From the NCBI GenBank assembly GCA_023678885.1, contig CM042966.1:23574028-23638027 (forward strand): a stretch of 64,000 nt of DNA, read 5' to 3'. This DNA is from Pogostemon cablin. Its lineage: Eukaryota; Streptophyta; Magnoliopsida; Lamiales; Lamiaceae. The notes under the pieces were generated by a model that worked only from the letters and a program-made list of their open reading frames with translations, ran no database searches and had not been told where the DNA came from. Positions 10,801-21,365 of the stretch are shown in pieces (the stretch's first letter is position 1; every line of letters begins with the position of its first letter). A program made the position numbers and the translations under genes.

Positions 10801-12365
10801 GAAAGGCAATACAAAGTGTAGCTGCTATGACCGTAAATCAGAAACCAGAGTTGCTTGATTTGCAAAGGATGGATGTGGAGATCATTCAGGAAGGATCGTT
10901 GGAAGCAAGGATGGCAGCTCTGACACTTCGACCAACTTTGATGGATAAGATTCAACAGAGCCAACAGGAGGATAAGTTGTTTGAAAAAATAAAGAATGAA
11001 ATCAGCTCTGGAAAGTCTTCTGACTTCCAATTAGGAGATGATGGCGTGATTCGTTATGGAGGTCGATTGTGTCTACCTGAAGTTGATGACATTCGGAAAG
11101 AAGTGATGGCGGAAGCTCATTCAACACTGTACTCTGTACATCCAGGAGCTACTAAGATGTATAGAGATTTGAAGTCACATTATTGGTGGCCAGGGATGAA
11201 GAGAGATGTTGCTCGATATGTAGAGCAATGTCTGACTTGTCAGCAAGTCAAAGCTGAGCATCAGAGACCAGCAGGAACTTTGCAGCCTTTATTTATTCCA
11301 GAATGGAAGTGGGAGAATATCACGATGGATTTTGTTGTCGGGCTACCGAAGACAGTGAAAGGTCACGATGTCATTTGGGTTATTGTAGATCGATTGACTA
11401 AGTCAGCTCATTTTCTTCCTATTAGCTCTACGTATTCCATGGATCGTTATGCTCAACTATATATACAAGAGATTGTCAGACTCCATGGAGTACCACTCAC
11501 CATTGTATCAGGCAGAGATACGAGATTCTTGTCTGCTTTCTGGAAGAGTTTACATAAGGTGTTGGGGACACAGTTATCTTTCAGCACAGCATTCCATCCA
11601 CAGACAGATTGTCAATCAGAACGTACAATACAAACCTTAGAGGATATGTTCAGAGCGTGTGTGTTGGATTTTCAAGGTCAGTGGAGTAAATTTTTGCCTT
11701 TGATAGAGTTCTCGTACAACAATAGTTATCAGTCTACCATCGGGATGGCTCCATATGAAGCATTGTACGGGAGAAAGTGTAGATCTCCGGTACATTGGGA
11801 TGAAGTTGGAGAGAGGAAACTTTTGGGTCCAGACTTGATTCGTGAAATGTCAGAAGCTGTTACCCGTATACGAGAGAAGATGAAAGTTGCTCAAGATCGG
11901 CAAAAGAGTTATGCAGAAAAAATGGAGGAGAGAATTGGAATTTGAAGTGGGTGATCAGGTATTTTTGAAAGTATCTCCAATGAAGGGAATAATGCCGTTT
12001 GGAAGGAAAGGGAAACTCAGTCCAAGATACGTTGGTCCATTCACTATCATTGAGAGAGTTGGCAGTGTTGCCTATAAATTGGAGTTACCAGCATCGATGT
12101 CTAGAGTACATGACGTGTTTCATGTATCTGTATTGAGGAAGTATGTTCCAATCCATCTCATGTTCTCAGGCAGGAACCAGTTGAGTTGAAAGAAGATTTG
12201 AGTTATGAGGAAGTACCAGTTGAGATCTTGTGGCGAGAAGTGAAGAAGCTCAGAAATAAAGAAATATCATTTGTAAAGGTATTATGGAGGAACCAGTTAG
12301 TTGAGGAGGCCACTTGGGAAAGAGAGGATGAGATGATGACTAAATATCCAGACCTCTTCAAGTAA
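7851..12365 (+). pseudogene. Ty3 chromovirus Gag-Pol polyprotein, disrupted
   Basis: One long frame encodes Gag, then a CCHC knuckle (CYTCGEKGHVTTTC, residues about 331-344), aspartic protease (DSGA at 391), RT (KIDLRSGYHQ, MPFGLTNAPAAF, FIDD with first Asp at 728), RNase H (YSDASKNGLG, catalytic Asp about 875), and integrase: HHCC zinc region from about 1090 and catalytic core Asp at 1160 (MDF). The second catalytic position reads Gly at 1221 (SGRD, where the family has SDRD), while Glu1257 is kept at the correct 35-residue spacing. At the A6 run 11917-11922 the frame shifts and a stop follows at 11943. The integrase tail (LEFEVGDQVFLKV to SVLRKYVP) continues in another frame to about 12150. 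A second shift there restores the first frame for the chromodomain (VKVLWRN, EEATWERE), ending at 12365. ATG 7851 fits the family start. The copy cannot encode a working integrase. Confidence 0.93.
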
Positions 12366-12389
12366 GTAAATTTCGAGGACGAAATTTTT

Positions 12390-12404
12390 ATAAGGTGGGG
12401 AGGA
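12390..12404 (+). other. Polypurine tract of the Ty3 element
   Basis: The purine-rich 'aaggtggggagga' abuts the 3' LTR start TGTGATACCC. This is the usual plus-strand priming site of plant Ty3 elements. Confidence 0.88.
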
Positions 12405-14360
12405 TGTGATACCCGAGCTTCTCACTACTCATGTGCCAATATAATTTAATTTTTGTTATGTGCATTTTATAATTATGTGATAATTATGTGACAATTATGT
12501 GACAATTGTTTCTATATCTTATTTATCGTTACATTTTATTTGAGACATTCGTGATAAAAAAAATTGGGACAGTGTGTGAATATATGGGTGCATAAATATT
12601 TACGTGCATTAATTTGGATGTATGAGCAAATTATTTTATGAGTATAAATACACTTTTCTTAATTATTAAGTATCACACGTGTTCTCGTAATAATAATAAT
12701 GGGTAGAAAAATGTACACGTATATGTATTAATTTGTAAATGTATTATATCTTAGCTATTAAGTATTGCACGTAAATTAAAAATGGATAATAATAAAATAA
12801 AAATAAAAAAAAGAAAAGGTTGAGGCGGTGGGATAGTCGTGTACGACTTCCACCCCACCCCTCTATATATGTTAAATGTGGTGAGAAGCAGCGGTAGTAG
12901 CTGCGAAGTAAAAAAAAAAAGAGAGAGAGAAGAAAGGGAGAGAGAGGAGAGAGAGAGAAGGGAGAGAGAGGAGAGAGAGAGGAAGAAGAGAGAAGAGGGA
13001 GGAGCGCGCCGGAACGTGAGTGTCGGAGCAAATTAGTTACAGTTCTTTACGGGGTTTATATTACTGTCGGAATCCAGGTAAGTAGAAGTCCAACTACAAT
13101 GCATAAACATGTTGTTTGTGAATTATTTGTAATTAATATGTGATAATTATATTATGGATTATTTGTAATTAGTTTAATTACGATATGAATTATTTGTGAT
13201 TAATTTGTTATACAAGCTGTGTATTTATGTAAAATATGGTTCATATTTAACAATAGTATTTGTAAATTATTTGTGATAATTTTGTGATACAAGTTGTGAA
13301 TCCATGTGATTGGAAATAATATTATTATCCTATATAGATCGGTGTAATTGGAAACTTTTGCAAATATATTTGTATGGTTTGAGAAAATATTGGTTATAAG
13401 GATCTGTGGGATCCAAGATGAAGTTGTTATTCCAAAAAGAGATCCGTGTGATCCAAGTTGAAGTGGTTATTTTATAAATGGATCTATGTGATTGAGGTGA
13501 AGTTATTATTTCAGAAGTGGATTTGTGTGAATTGAAATTAAGTTGTTACTTTATTGTGATTAAATGTTGATATTGATATTGTAAATAGTTTATGATGCAC
13601 ATTTAATTGTTCTGGGTGCATACCATGCATAAACATGAAAAGTGTTTTCCTCAAAATTAATAAGATACTAATGGTGTGTACGGCCACTATATATGCATCT
13701 CTGTCAGGGTTCGAAAAAATCGTTCCCGATATTTTTATTAGGGGTTCGGAAAAATCGTCCCCACCACTATGCCAGAGTTCGGAAAAATCGTTCTCGGCAC
13801 TTTATATTTGGGGTTCGGAAAAATCGTCCCCATTGAGCTCATTTGGGGTGCATATCATAAGTGTGTCGTGGGGATCCCGCAACGTGAACAATTTTCAAAA
13901 TAAAAGAGATCAATTAGAAAAAAAAATTAGGACATAGGCGATAGAGAACTAAATGCATTTTCATGCACGGACATGCATGATTTCTACTTACTGAGATTTT
14001 TATCTCACTAGTTTATGCATTGTAGGTGAGCCTGTTGATGATTGAGTTTGTGATGTGACTGTGCAAGCTGTGGAGCTCCTTCAAGTTTTGAGAGGATGTA
14101 CATAGATGACGAACTGTTGGGCTAGGCCGTGGGTTTATTTTATTTCCGCTGATATTTTGATTATGTAATATAATAAGTATTGTCACGACTTTGTCTGGTT
14201 TGAAGTGGTATCAGAAACTAGTTACGTATGTTGAACCGGTGTGATGGTGTTGGTTATAAACATATTATGTGGAAAAAAAATTTATATGCAGGTTTTTATA
14301 ATGATGATGTTTATGTTAAATAGTATTTGAATTATAAGTTGTGTAAGGTGGGTCGTGTCA
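12405..14360 (+). repeat. 3' LTR of the Ty3 element
   Basis: A complete LTR of 1,956 bp, TG...CA, followed by the CATAC target-site copy at 14361-14365. It is very similar to the solo LTR and shares its long GA tract and downstream variants. TATA box at 12864-12870; four TTCGGAAAAATCG words at about 13708-13832. Confidence 0.95.
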
Positions 14361-14365
14361 CATAC

Positions 14366-15426
14366 AATTAAAATTATGTATCATCATTAAAAAAATATTA
14401 TTCTTCAAAATGAAAAGTGTTAAATATTACAAAAAATATAACAAAAATTGTTAATATTTAAAGTTGGAAATCATTGTCAGCCAACAACTTAAGTTTATAA
14501 TAATTTTACTCATATGACCATTTTAGATCAAAATACCCCCACAACCCTATTTTTAATAGTTTAATTATTCAGTTTCGGTCAACTTTTAGATACCCGACAC
14601 AGGATACCGACATCAAGTCTGACACCATCATCATAGCACTGATATCGAATTCGGTGTCGTAGTCTCAACATAGGATACCAAAATCATATTTGACATGGTG
14701 TTAATATCTTGTGTCGAGTTCCAACACCGAACCGACACTGAATAATTAAATTATTAAAAAATAGGTGTGAAATATTTTAGTAAATAAAAAAGGCTAAATT
14801 GATAAAATAATTATAAATTTAAATTATTGGCTGAAAATAATTTTTCATAATTCAAATTAATTATCTTTGACAATTGACATTTGTTCTTTCATGAATTAAT
14901 ATTCCACGTCGTATAAAATTATGATATAGGAAAGATAATATTTCAAAAAGAAAAATGTTGTTTGCATACAAATTTTTGCAAGAGTGTTGTTAAATACACA
15001 TCCGTTTTTATTGAATTCACATCCTTTATTAAATATTTTATTTTATTTTATACACACCCCAAAATTCCAAAACAAAATTAAAATTATGCACATCCCATAC
15101 ACCCCTCAACCTCTCCTTGTCGGATCCAACAGCTAACAAAGTCTTTCATGAATTAGAGTTTATTTAGGATTTAATAGTGTTAATGCTTGAAATCTATTGT
15201 TGTTGATGATGCATGATGAGGAGTGTTCTTGGATCCCAAAATCTTGAACGCGGTGGGAGAACCAATCTCCTGCGATAAGAGAACCAATCTGTAATATTCA
15301 ACAATTCCGTAGTGCTAAAAAATTCAACAATCTCCCACTCGTTTATGCGATGCTGCTGCTCTTACTTCGATCTCTAGAATTCATTCCAGAAACTGAAGAT
15401 ACGAGCTTGATGATAATCTTGGTAGA
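14366..15426. repeat. Host flank, copy B of the segmental duplication
   Basis: The counterpart of 4846-5904. Here the sequence continues past the duplication border (GTGATAA at 15427-15433) into 'gtagctggagagag', so this is the original, uninterrupted side. No gene is visible. It contains the second copy of the small inverted-repeat element. Confidence 0.93.
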
Positions 15427-15433
15427 GTGATAA

Positions 15434-15876
15434 GTAGCTGGAGAGAGTGTTGGAGTTGCTATTCCCATTTAATCACTCTCGAATTCATTTACTCCATTTT
15501 TAATTCATTTAATCACAGAGTATAAATGATTCTCGATCTGTGTATAATCCATGAATGAGAAAATTAGGGATTATAAAATGTAAATAAAATATAATTTAAT
15601 CTTAGAGGTGTGTATTTAATAAAGGAAGGATAATTTAGACATTTTAAAAATATATTTTTTAATTATATAATAATAGGAGTGTGTAATTAATAAAAAGAGG
15701 TGTGCATTTAGGGGTCGTTTCCCTTTTGGGTTAAAGGGGGTTGTCACATGCAAACCATAAAAAAAAGCTATTTACTTACCATGTTAGGACAGAGAGGTTA
15801 ACATGCGGGCTTTTGTTGGCCCGGTGGTAATTCCACTGTAGGGAGGGTTTATTTGTCAGCCCAATTTTTCGATTTT
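15434..15876. other. Intergenic, no gene seen
   Basis: AT-rich single-copy-looking DNA between the duplicated flank and the copia element. It holds two 'ggtgtgtatttaat'-type words like those in the duplicated flank and near 49.7 kb, probably an old MITE end. No coding signal. Confidence 0.6.
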
Positions 15877-15881
15877 TTTTA

Positions 15882-16514
15882 TGATAGAAAACTACATACT
15901 AATGAATGATCAACATTAGAATGAGTGTGAGTGTATTTAAAGGTTGAAGCTGATGATGATGCATGAGTGAAACGGGTGCACCAGAATCAGCAGAATCAAG
16001 AAACGCACAAACATATCAGCAAGGCTACACCGGGTGCATCAGTCGTGAGCAGGGTGACTTGTGGCCGTTGTACAGTTCGCATACGAATGATTTCTGGAAA
16101 GTTCCAAACGTGAATAGATAGCTGGCCATGCAGGGTGTGTGATGGAGTTGGTTATAACCGTCGAGATTCGTTTTAACCAACTGAGAAACCAGCTGGAAGT
16201 CAGTTACACGCGTTGGTCCTATAACTTTCTGTGCAAGCATATGATGTATATATTGCTGTGATTCTTGTATATACGCATTGTAATCCGTTTGCTCTCTCAA
16301 TCAATAATAAGATCTCTCTCTCACAGTGGATGCAAGCTTGTGCAAACAAGCTGAACCACTATAAACGTCTTCTTCTTCATACAATCACACATACACACAC
16401 AAGTTGAAGTTATTATCATATGTGATCTAGTTTCTTGTATTCAATTCATTTTTTGATTGTGTATTCAACAAGATTAGATTAGTTATTGATCTGATATATC
16501 ATCATCTACAACAA
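15882..16514 (+). repeat. copia 5' LTR
   Basis: Starts TGATAGAAAACTACATAC and ends near CTACAACA(A). In the 3' copy the base pair before TGATAG is TG rather than TA, so the true start could be two bases earlier (TGTGATAG) with a mutation here. It contains 'atatacgcattgtaatcc' and a CT-repeat 'gatctctctctcac', typical of the transcribed part of copia LTRs. Confidence 0.93.
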
Positions 16515-16516
16515 AG

Positions 16517-16533
16517 TGGCGTCGTTGTGGGAA
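16517..16533 (+). other. Degenerate primer binding site, possibly tRNA-Asp
   Basis: TGGCGTCGTTGTGGGAA follows the 5' LTR. It resembles TGGCGCCGTTGCCGGGGA, the site complementary to plant tRNA-Asp, with a few mismatches. It is not the common initiator-Met site used by most copia elements. Assignment from memory of the tRNA 3' end; moderate. Confidence 0.5.
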
Positions 16534-16601
16534 TAGAAAGCCACGAACAACAGCAATCATCATTAGGAGGAATCAAGAAGAAATTGAAGGAAGTTGACAC
16601 C

Positions 16602-17816
16602 ATGGTTGCAACTAAGTTTGATATTGAGAGGTTTACAGAGAAATCTGACTTTGGTTTGTGGAAGATCAAGATGAGAGCTATCTTGGTACAACAAGGATTG
16701 GCAGAAGCTATCAAGGACAAACCAGCAACAACTGCAGAAGCTGTTCAAACTGCCATTGAAGCTACTGCAGAAGCTGATATCCAAGAGAGGGCCCTAAGTG
16801 CCATTGTATTGTGTCTTGGTGATAAAGCTTTAAGAGAAGTACAGAGAGAGACATCTGCAAGAGCTGTATGGAAGAAACTTGAAGATCTTTACATGGTAAA
16901 ATCTCTTGCTAACCGTTTATACTTAAAGCAGAAATTATATTCCTTTAAGATGGTTGAGGAGAGATCAGTTCTAGTTCAGCTTGATGAGTTTAATAAGGTG
17001 TTAGATGATCTAGAAAATGTTAATGTGAAGATTGAAACAGAAGATAAGGCCTCAATTTTGTTGTCAGCTCTTCCAAAGTCCTTTGAAAGTTTCAAGGATA
17101 CACTTCTGTTTGGGAATAGAGAAACTATAAGTCTTGATGAAGTTGAGATTGCTCTGAAGACAAAGGAGTTTCAGAAAATTTCTGAAGATCAAGGAATATC
17201 AGGAGAGGGATTAATGGTCAAGATGAGTGATCATGGTAAAAGGAACAACAAGAAAGGCAATTCTGATTCAAAGAAACAAGGATACAAGACTGATCAGTCA
17301 AACTCAGATAAGGATGGAAGGAAGTGCTTTCACTGTCATGAACCAGGCCACTACAAGAAAAACTGCTACAAGTATAAAGCAGAAAAGAGGAGGAAAACAG
17401 AAGCTGGTAAAGATGGACAACAAAGAGTGCAAGCAAATCAGGTGGTAAATAATCAGAATCAGGCCACTGATTATCCTGAGGCACTTGTGGTTGGATCATC
17501 AAAAGGATCCATGGATTGGATCCTTGATTCAGGATGTACATTCCATATGTCTCCTATGAAGCATTGGTTTACTGATCTCAGGTTGCATCAAGCTGGATCA
17601 GTGTTGTTAGGGAATGATCACACATGTCAGATAAGAGGTATTGGATCCATCAGGTTGAGGATGCATGATGGAGTTACTAGGACATTGACAAATGTGAGGT
17701 ATGTTCTAGAACTTAAAAGAAACTTGATTTCTTTAGGAAGTTTAGAGATGCTTCAGATCATGAGTTTAGATCTAGAGGAGGTGTACTCATTGTTGAGAAA
17801 GATGAGTATGAAGTGA
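16602..17816 (+). pseudogene. copia Gag and protease, ends at frameshift
   Basis: The ATG at 16602 (ACCATGG context) begins MVATKFDIERF, a typical copia gag start; the frame is open further upstream but only from non-ATG codons. It holds the gag (UBN2-type) region, a CCHC knuckle (CFHCHEPGHYKKNC, residue about 242 onward) and the aspartic protease (WILDSGCTFHMSP, catalytic Asp about 309). Near 17745-17755, after 'NLISLGSLE', the proper frame is lost. The remainder of this frame is spurious and stops at 17816, while the matching peptide (EFRSRGGVL) continues in the frame of the next ORF. One lost base would explain it. The stop overlaps the next ATG (TGATG); I regard that as chance. Confidence 0.9.
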
Positions 17817-20602
17817 TGAAAGGAATCAGGAAAAATGGATTGTATATACTTGATGGACATACAGTGATTGGACAGAGTAATGTCACAACAGGAAGTGATG
17901 AAATTCACTTATGGCATGGAAGATTAGCTCACATAAGTGAGAAAGGATTACAAGAATTGTCAAGGAAAAATGTAATCAATATCAGATCAACAGATAAGCT
18001 AGATCTGTGTGAGGATTGCATTTTTGGTAAGGCTAAAAGGCTGAAGTTTAGTATTGGTGAACATACAAGTAAAGCTAAACTTGATTATATCCATTCAGAT
18101 CTGTGGGGACCTACAAGAACTCAATCAAAAGGAGGAGGCAGGTATTTTATTTCATTTATTGATGATTACAGTACGAAGATATGGATATATATACTAAAGT
18201 CTAAGGATACAGCTTTCATTACCTTTAAGAATTGGTTAACTGAGGTAGAGAATAGCTGTGACAACAAGGTTAAGATATTAAGAACTGATAATGGTCTTGA
18301 GTATTGTTCTGATGAGTTCAACAAGTTTTGTAAGGAGAGGGGAATCATGAGACACAAGACAGTACCAGGTACACCACAACAAAATGGTATTGCAGAGAGG
18401 CTGAATCAGACTCTACTTGAGAGAGTTAGATGTATATTAAGTAGTTCTGGTCTTTCTAAAGACTTCTGGGGTGAATTGGTTAGTACAGTTGCTTTTCTAA
18501 TCAATAGGTGTCCATCAACACCTCTTAAGTTCAAAACTCCTCAGGAAGTATGGACTGGAAAGATTGCTAATTACACTAGACTCAAAGTGATAGGTTGCTT
18601 AGCTTATGCACATGTTAAACAGGATAAGTTATCTCCAAGAGCCATCAAATGTGTTATGATTGGATATCCCAAAGGTGTTAAAGCTTACAAACTATGGAAC
18701 ATAGAAGGTAAAAAGATTATGATAAGTAGAGATGTTACCTTTAATGAAGCTATTATGCCACTAAAACCTCAGGGTCAAGGTAAATATGAAACTGAGCTTG
18801 AGGTGGAGCCTGTGAACAAGATTCAGGAGGATCAGTTTAGAGTTGAAGAAGAAACAGTACAAGGAGGAGTTAATTCACCAAGTACAGATGATCAGACTAC
18901 TTCTAATACTGATGAACTGCTTAACAGTTATCAGTTGACTAGAGATAGACAAAGGAGGTCTATTAGAGCTCCAGCTAGGTTTGCAGATGCTGATATTGTA
19001 TCCTTTGCACTTTATTCTGCAGAGGATATTGATTCATATGAACCTAGAAACTATCAGGAAGCAATGAGCAGTAAGGATAATGGAAAGTGGAGTGCTGCTA
19101 TGCAAGAAGAGTTGCTTTCATTGGAGAAGAATCAGACTTGGAAAATTGTTTTAAAGCCAAAAGATCAGAAGTTAGTGAGCTGTAAATGGATTTACAAGAA
19201 GAAAGTTTCACCTGAAAGGATTGATGGTATTAGATTCAAAGCAAGACTAGTTGCCAGGGGTTTTTCTCAAAGGGAAGGCATTGATTATACAGAGATATTC
19301 TCTCCAGTTGTGAAACATTGTTCTATTAGGATATTGTTAGCATTAGTAACTCAGTTTAATCTGGAATTGCATCAGATGGATGTGACTACAGCCTTTCTTC
19401 ATGGAAATTTGGAGGAAAAGATCTATATGATTGTTCCAGAAGGAGTTTCAGTTCAAAACTCAACTGATAAAGCTTGTTTACTTCTAAAGTCACTATATGG
19501 ATTGAAACAAAGTACTAGGAGATGGTATCTGAGATTTGATGAATACATTGTCAAATGTGGTTTTGAAAGAAGCAAGTTTGACAGTTGTGTATATATCAAA
19601 CAAGATAGTGACTGGTATGTTTTCTTGTTACTATATGTTGATGACATCTTAATTGCTTGTAAGTCTATGGAAGGCATTACAACTGTGAAGGAAATGTTGA
19701 AATCTGAGTTTGATATGAAAGATTTGGGTGAAGCTACTGTTATATTAGGAATGGAAATCAAAAGGGATAGATCAGCTGGTTCTATTGTGTTACATCAGAA
19801 CTCATACTTAGAAAAGGTTCTCAAAAGATATAATATGGATCAAAGTAAAGCTGTGTCTACTCCTGTAAAGCAGGGATTCGCTTTGACAGCTCAACAATCA
19901 GCTAGAATTAGTGAAGAAGTATCAGAAATGGAGAAGGTTCCCTATGCCAATGCAGTAGGTAGTCTCATGTATGCTATGGTTTGCTGCAGACCAGACTTGG
20001 CTCATGCAATGAGTTTGGTGAGCAGGTTCATGGGAAGTCCAGGAAGAGATCACTGGGAAGCTGTTAAGTGGATTCATAGATATATCAGAGGCAGCTTAAC
20101 AACAGGTTTGCATTTCAATAAATTTACTTCTAACATTGATTTTCTTGCAGGTTTTGTGGATGCTGATTATCCTGCAAACTTAGACACAAGGAAGTCACTA
20201 TCAGGCTATGTTTTCTGCTTGTTTGGTACAGCTATCAGTTGGAGATCAACACATCAGTCAGTGGTTGCATTGTCTACAACTGAAGCTGAGTTTATCTCAC
20301 TCACAGAAGCAGTAAAGGAAGGTTTGTGGTTGCAAGGAATTTTGTCTGAGTTTGGTGTAGTACAAGAATCAGTACTAATACATTGTGATAACTCTAGTGC
20401 TATACACTTTTTAAGACATCAGGGTTTTCATGAAAGGACAAAGCACATAGATGTAAGAATGTATTTTGTTAGAGACTTAGTTGAAGGAGGAAAGATTGTG
20501 GTTAAAAAGGTTGAAACAGCCAAGAATCCAGCTGATTTCCTCACTAAGGCATTGCCTAGTTCAAAGTTTGAGCTATGCAAGAGTCTTGTCAATGTATGCT
20601 GA
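17816..20602 (+). CDS. copia integrase-reverse transcriptase-RNase H
   Basis: Open for over 920 codons, this is the downstream part of the copia polyprotein after the frameshift. Domains in order, residues counted from 17813: GAG-pre-integrase (LWHGRLAHIS), integrase zinc end (CEDCIFGKAK), catalytic triad Asp96 (HSDLWGP), Asp159 (RTDNGLEY) and Glu195 (GIAERLNQT) with exact D-35-E spacing, RT with DVTTAFLHG and YVDD (first Asp about 610), RNase H (VDADYPAN, TEAEFISL) and the C-terminal ADFLTKALP. All catalytic residues I can locate are present. In life it would be made as one Gag-Pol, so the first ATG here is not a natural start. The frame stays open upstream to about 17750. Confidence 0.92.
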   Translation: MKGIRKNGLYILDGHTVIGQSNVTTGSDEIHLWHGRLAHISEKGLQELSRKNVINIRSTDKLDLCEDCIFGKAKRLKFSIGEHTSKAKLDYIHSDLWGPTRTQSKGGGRYFISFIDDYSTKIWIYILKSKDTAFITFKNWLTEVENSCDNKVKILRTDNGLEYCSDEFNKFCKERGIMRHKTVPGTPQQNGIAERLNQTLLERVRCILSSSGLSKDFWGELVSTVAFLINRCPSTPLKFKTPQEVWTGKIANYTRLKVIGCLAYAHVKQDKLSPRAIKCVMIGYPKGVKAYKLWNIEGKKIMISRDVTFNEAIMPLKPQGQGKYETELEVEPVNKIQEDQFRVEEETVQGGVNSPSTDDQTTSNTDELLNSYQLTRDRQRRSIRAPARFADADIVSFALYSAEDIDSYEPRNYQEAMSSKDNGKWSAAMQEELLSLEKNQTWKIVLKPKDQKLVSCKWIYKKKVSPERIDGIRFKARLVARGFSQREGIDYTEIFSPVVKHCSIRILLALVTQFNLELHQMDVTTAFLHGNLEEKIYMIVPEGVSVQNSTDKACLLLKSLYGLKQSTRRWYLRFDEYIVKCGFERSKFDSCVYIKQDSDWYVFLLLYVDDILIACKSMEGITTVKEMLKSEFDMKDLGEATVILGMEIKRDRSAGSIVLHQNSYLEKVLKRYNMDQSKAVSTPVKQGFALTAQQSARISEEVSEMEKVPYANAVGSLMYAMVCCRPDLAHAMSLVSRFMGSPGRDHWEAVKWIHRYIRGSLTTGLHFNKFTSNIDFLAGFVDADYPANLDTRKSLSGYVFCLFGTAISWRSTHQSVVALSTTEAEFISLTEAVKEGLWLQGILSEFGVVQESVLIHCDNSSAIHFLRHQGFHERTKHIDVRMYFVRDLVEGGKIVVKKVETAKNPADFLTKALPSSKFELCKSLVNVC

Positions 20603-20710
20603 ACATATCAGTGGAGAGTTCAGCTGCTCTCTTAAAAGCAGTGTGCAAGTTGGCTGTCTTGGTAAAAACAGTGAAGTGAAGGAGTGATTGAGTATTGGTT
20701 GAGTATGAAG

Positions 20711-20727
20711 TTTTAGGTGGAGAATTG
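20711..20727 (+). other. copia polypurine tract
   Basis: 'ttttaggtggagaattg' lies directly before the 3' LTR start. AGGTGGAGA-type purine tracts are usual at this place in plant copia elements. Confidence 0.75.
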
Positions 20728-21360
20728 TGATAGAAAACTACATACTAATGAATGATCAACATTAGAATGAGTGTGAGTGTGTTTAAAGGTTGAAGTTGAT
20801 GATGATGCATGAGTGAAACGGGTGCACCAGAATCAGCAGAATCAAGAAACGCACAAACATATCAGCAAGGCTACACCGGGTGCATCAGTCGTGAGCAGGG
20901 TGACTTGTGGCCGTTGTACAGTTCGCATACGAACGATTTCTGGAAAGTTCCAAACGTGAATAGATAGCTGGCCATGCAGGGTGTGTGATGGAGTTGGTTA
21001 TAACCGTCGAGATTCGTTTTAACCAACTGAGAATCCAGCTGGAAGTCAGTTACACGCGTTGGTCCTATAACTTTCTGTGCAAGCATATGATGCATATATT
21101 GCTGTGATTCTTTTATATACGCATTGTAATCCATTTGCTCTCTCAATCAATAATAAGATCTCTCTCTCACAGTGGATGTAAGCTTGTGCAAACAAGTTGA
21201 ACCACTATGAACGTCTTCTTCTTCATACAATCACACATACACACACAAGTTGAAGTTATTATCATATGTGATCTAGTTTCTTGTATTCAATTCATTGTTT
21301 GATTGTGTATTCAACAAGATTAGATTAGTTATTGATCTGATATATCATCATCTACAACAA
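20728..21360 (+). repeat. copia 3' LTR
   Basis: A 633-bp partner of the 5' LTR with the same ends and no indel difference by eye. The substitutions are mostly transitions, as expected for methylated repeats. Confidence 0.94.
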
Positions 21361-21365
21361 TTTTA

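Larger units (their letters stand above)
5905..14360 (+). mobile_element. Tekay-like Ty3/gypsy chromovirus, 5'-truncated LTR, inactive
   Basis: An LTR retrotransposon with this order: truncated 5' LTR (5905-7686), primer binding site (7690-7701), gag-pol with C-terminal chromodomain (7851-12365), polypurine tract (about 12390-12404), 3' LTR (12405-14360). CATAC follows the 3' LTR, but the 5' border is not CATAC: it is a junction inside the LTR. The gene order protease-RT-RNaseH-integrase-chromodomain places it among Ty3 chromoviruses. The motif style (MPFGLTNAPAAFMDL, PPT and LTR start TGTGATACCCG) fits the Tekay/Del clade. It is not autonomous now because of two frameshifts and a lost integrase Asp. 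Confidence 0.93.
15882..21360 (+). mobile_element. Ty1/copia retrotransposon, near-complete
   Basis: Two equal LTRs (15882-16514 and 20728-21360, 633 bp each) flank a gag-pol in copia order: gag, protease, integrase, RT, RNase H. By eye I counted 11 substitutions and no indels between the LTRs (about 1.7%), so the insertion is recent. A TTTTA copy lies directly before the 5' LTR (15877-15881) and after the 3' LTR (21361-21365), a good 5-bp TSD if the LTR ends ...ACAACAA. If it ends ...ACAACA, the TSD does not match, so the last base is uncertain. Motifs such as FHERTKHIDVR recall the Tork/Tnt1-like group. One frameshift breaks the polyprotein. Confidence 0.95.

Noticed and set aside
17816..17816. 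Programmed frameshift or stop-start re-initiation (TGATG) in the copia element
   Set aside because: The correct frame is lost already near 17750, well before the overlap, and no slippery sequence is visible; ordinary decay is simpler.
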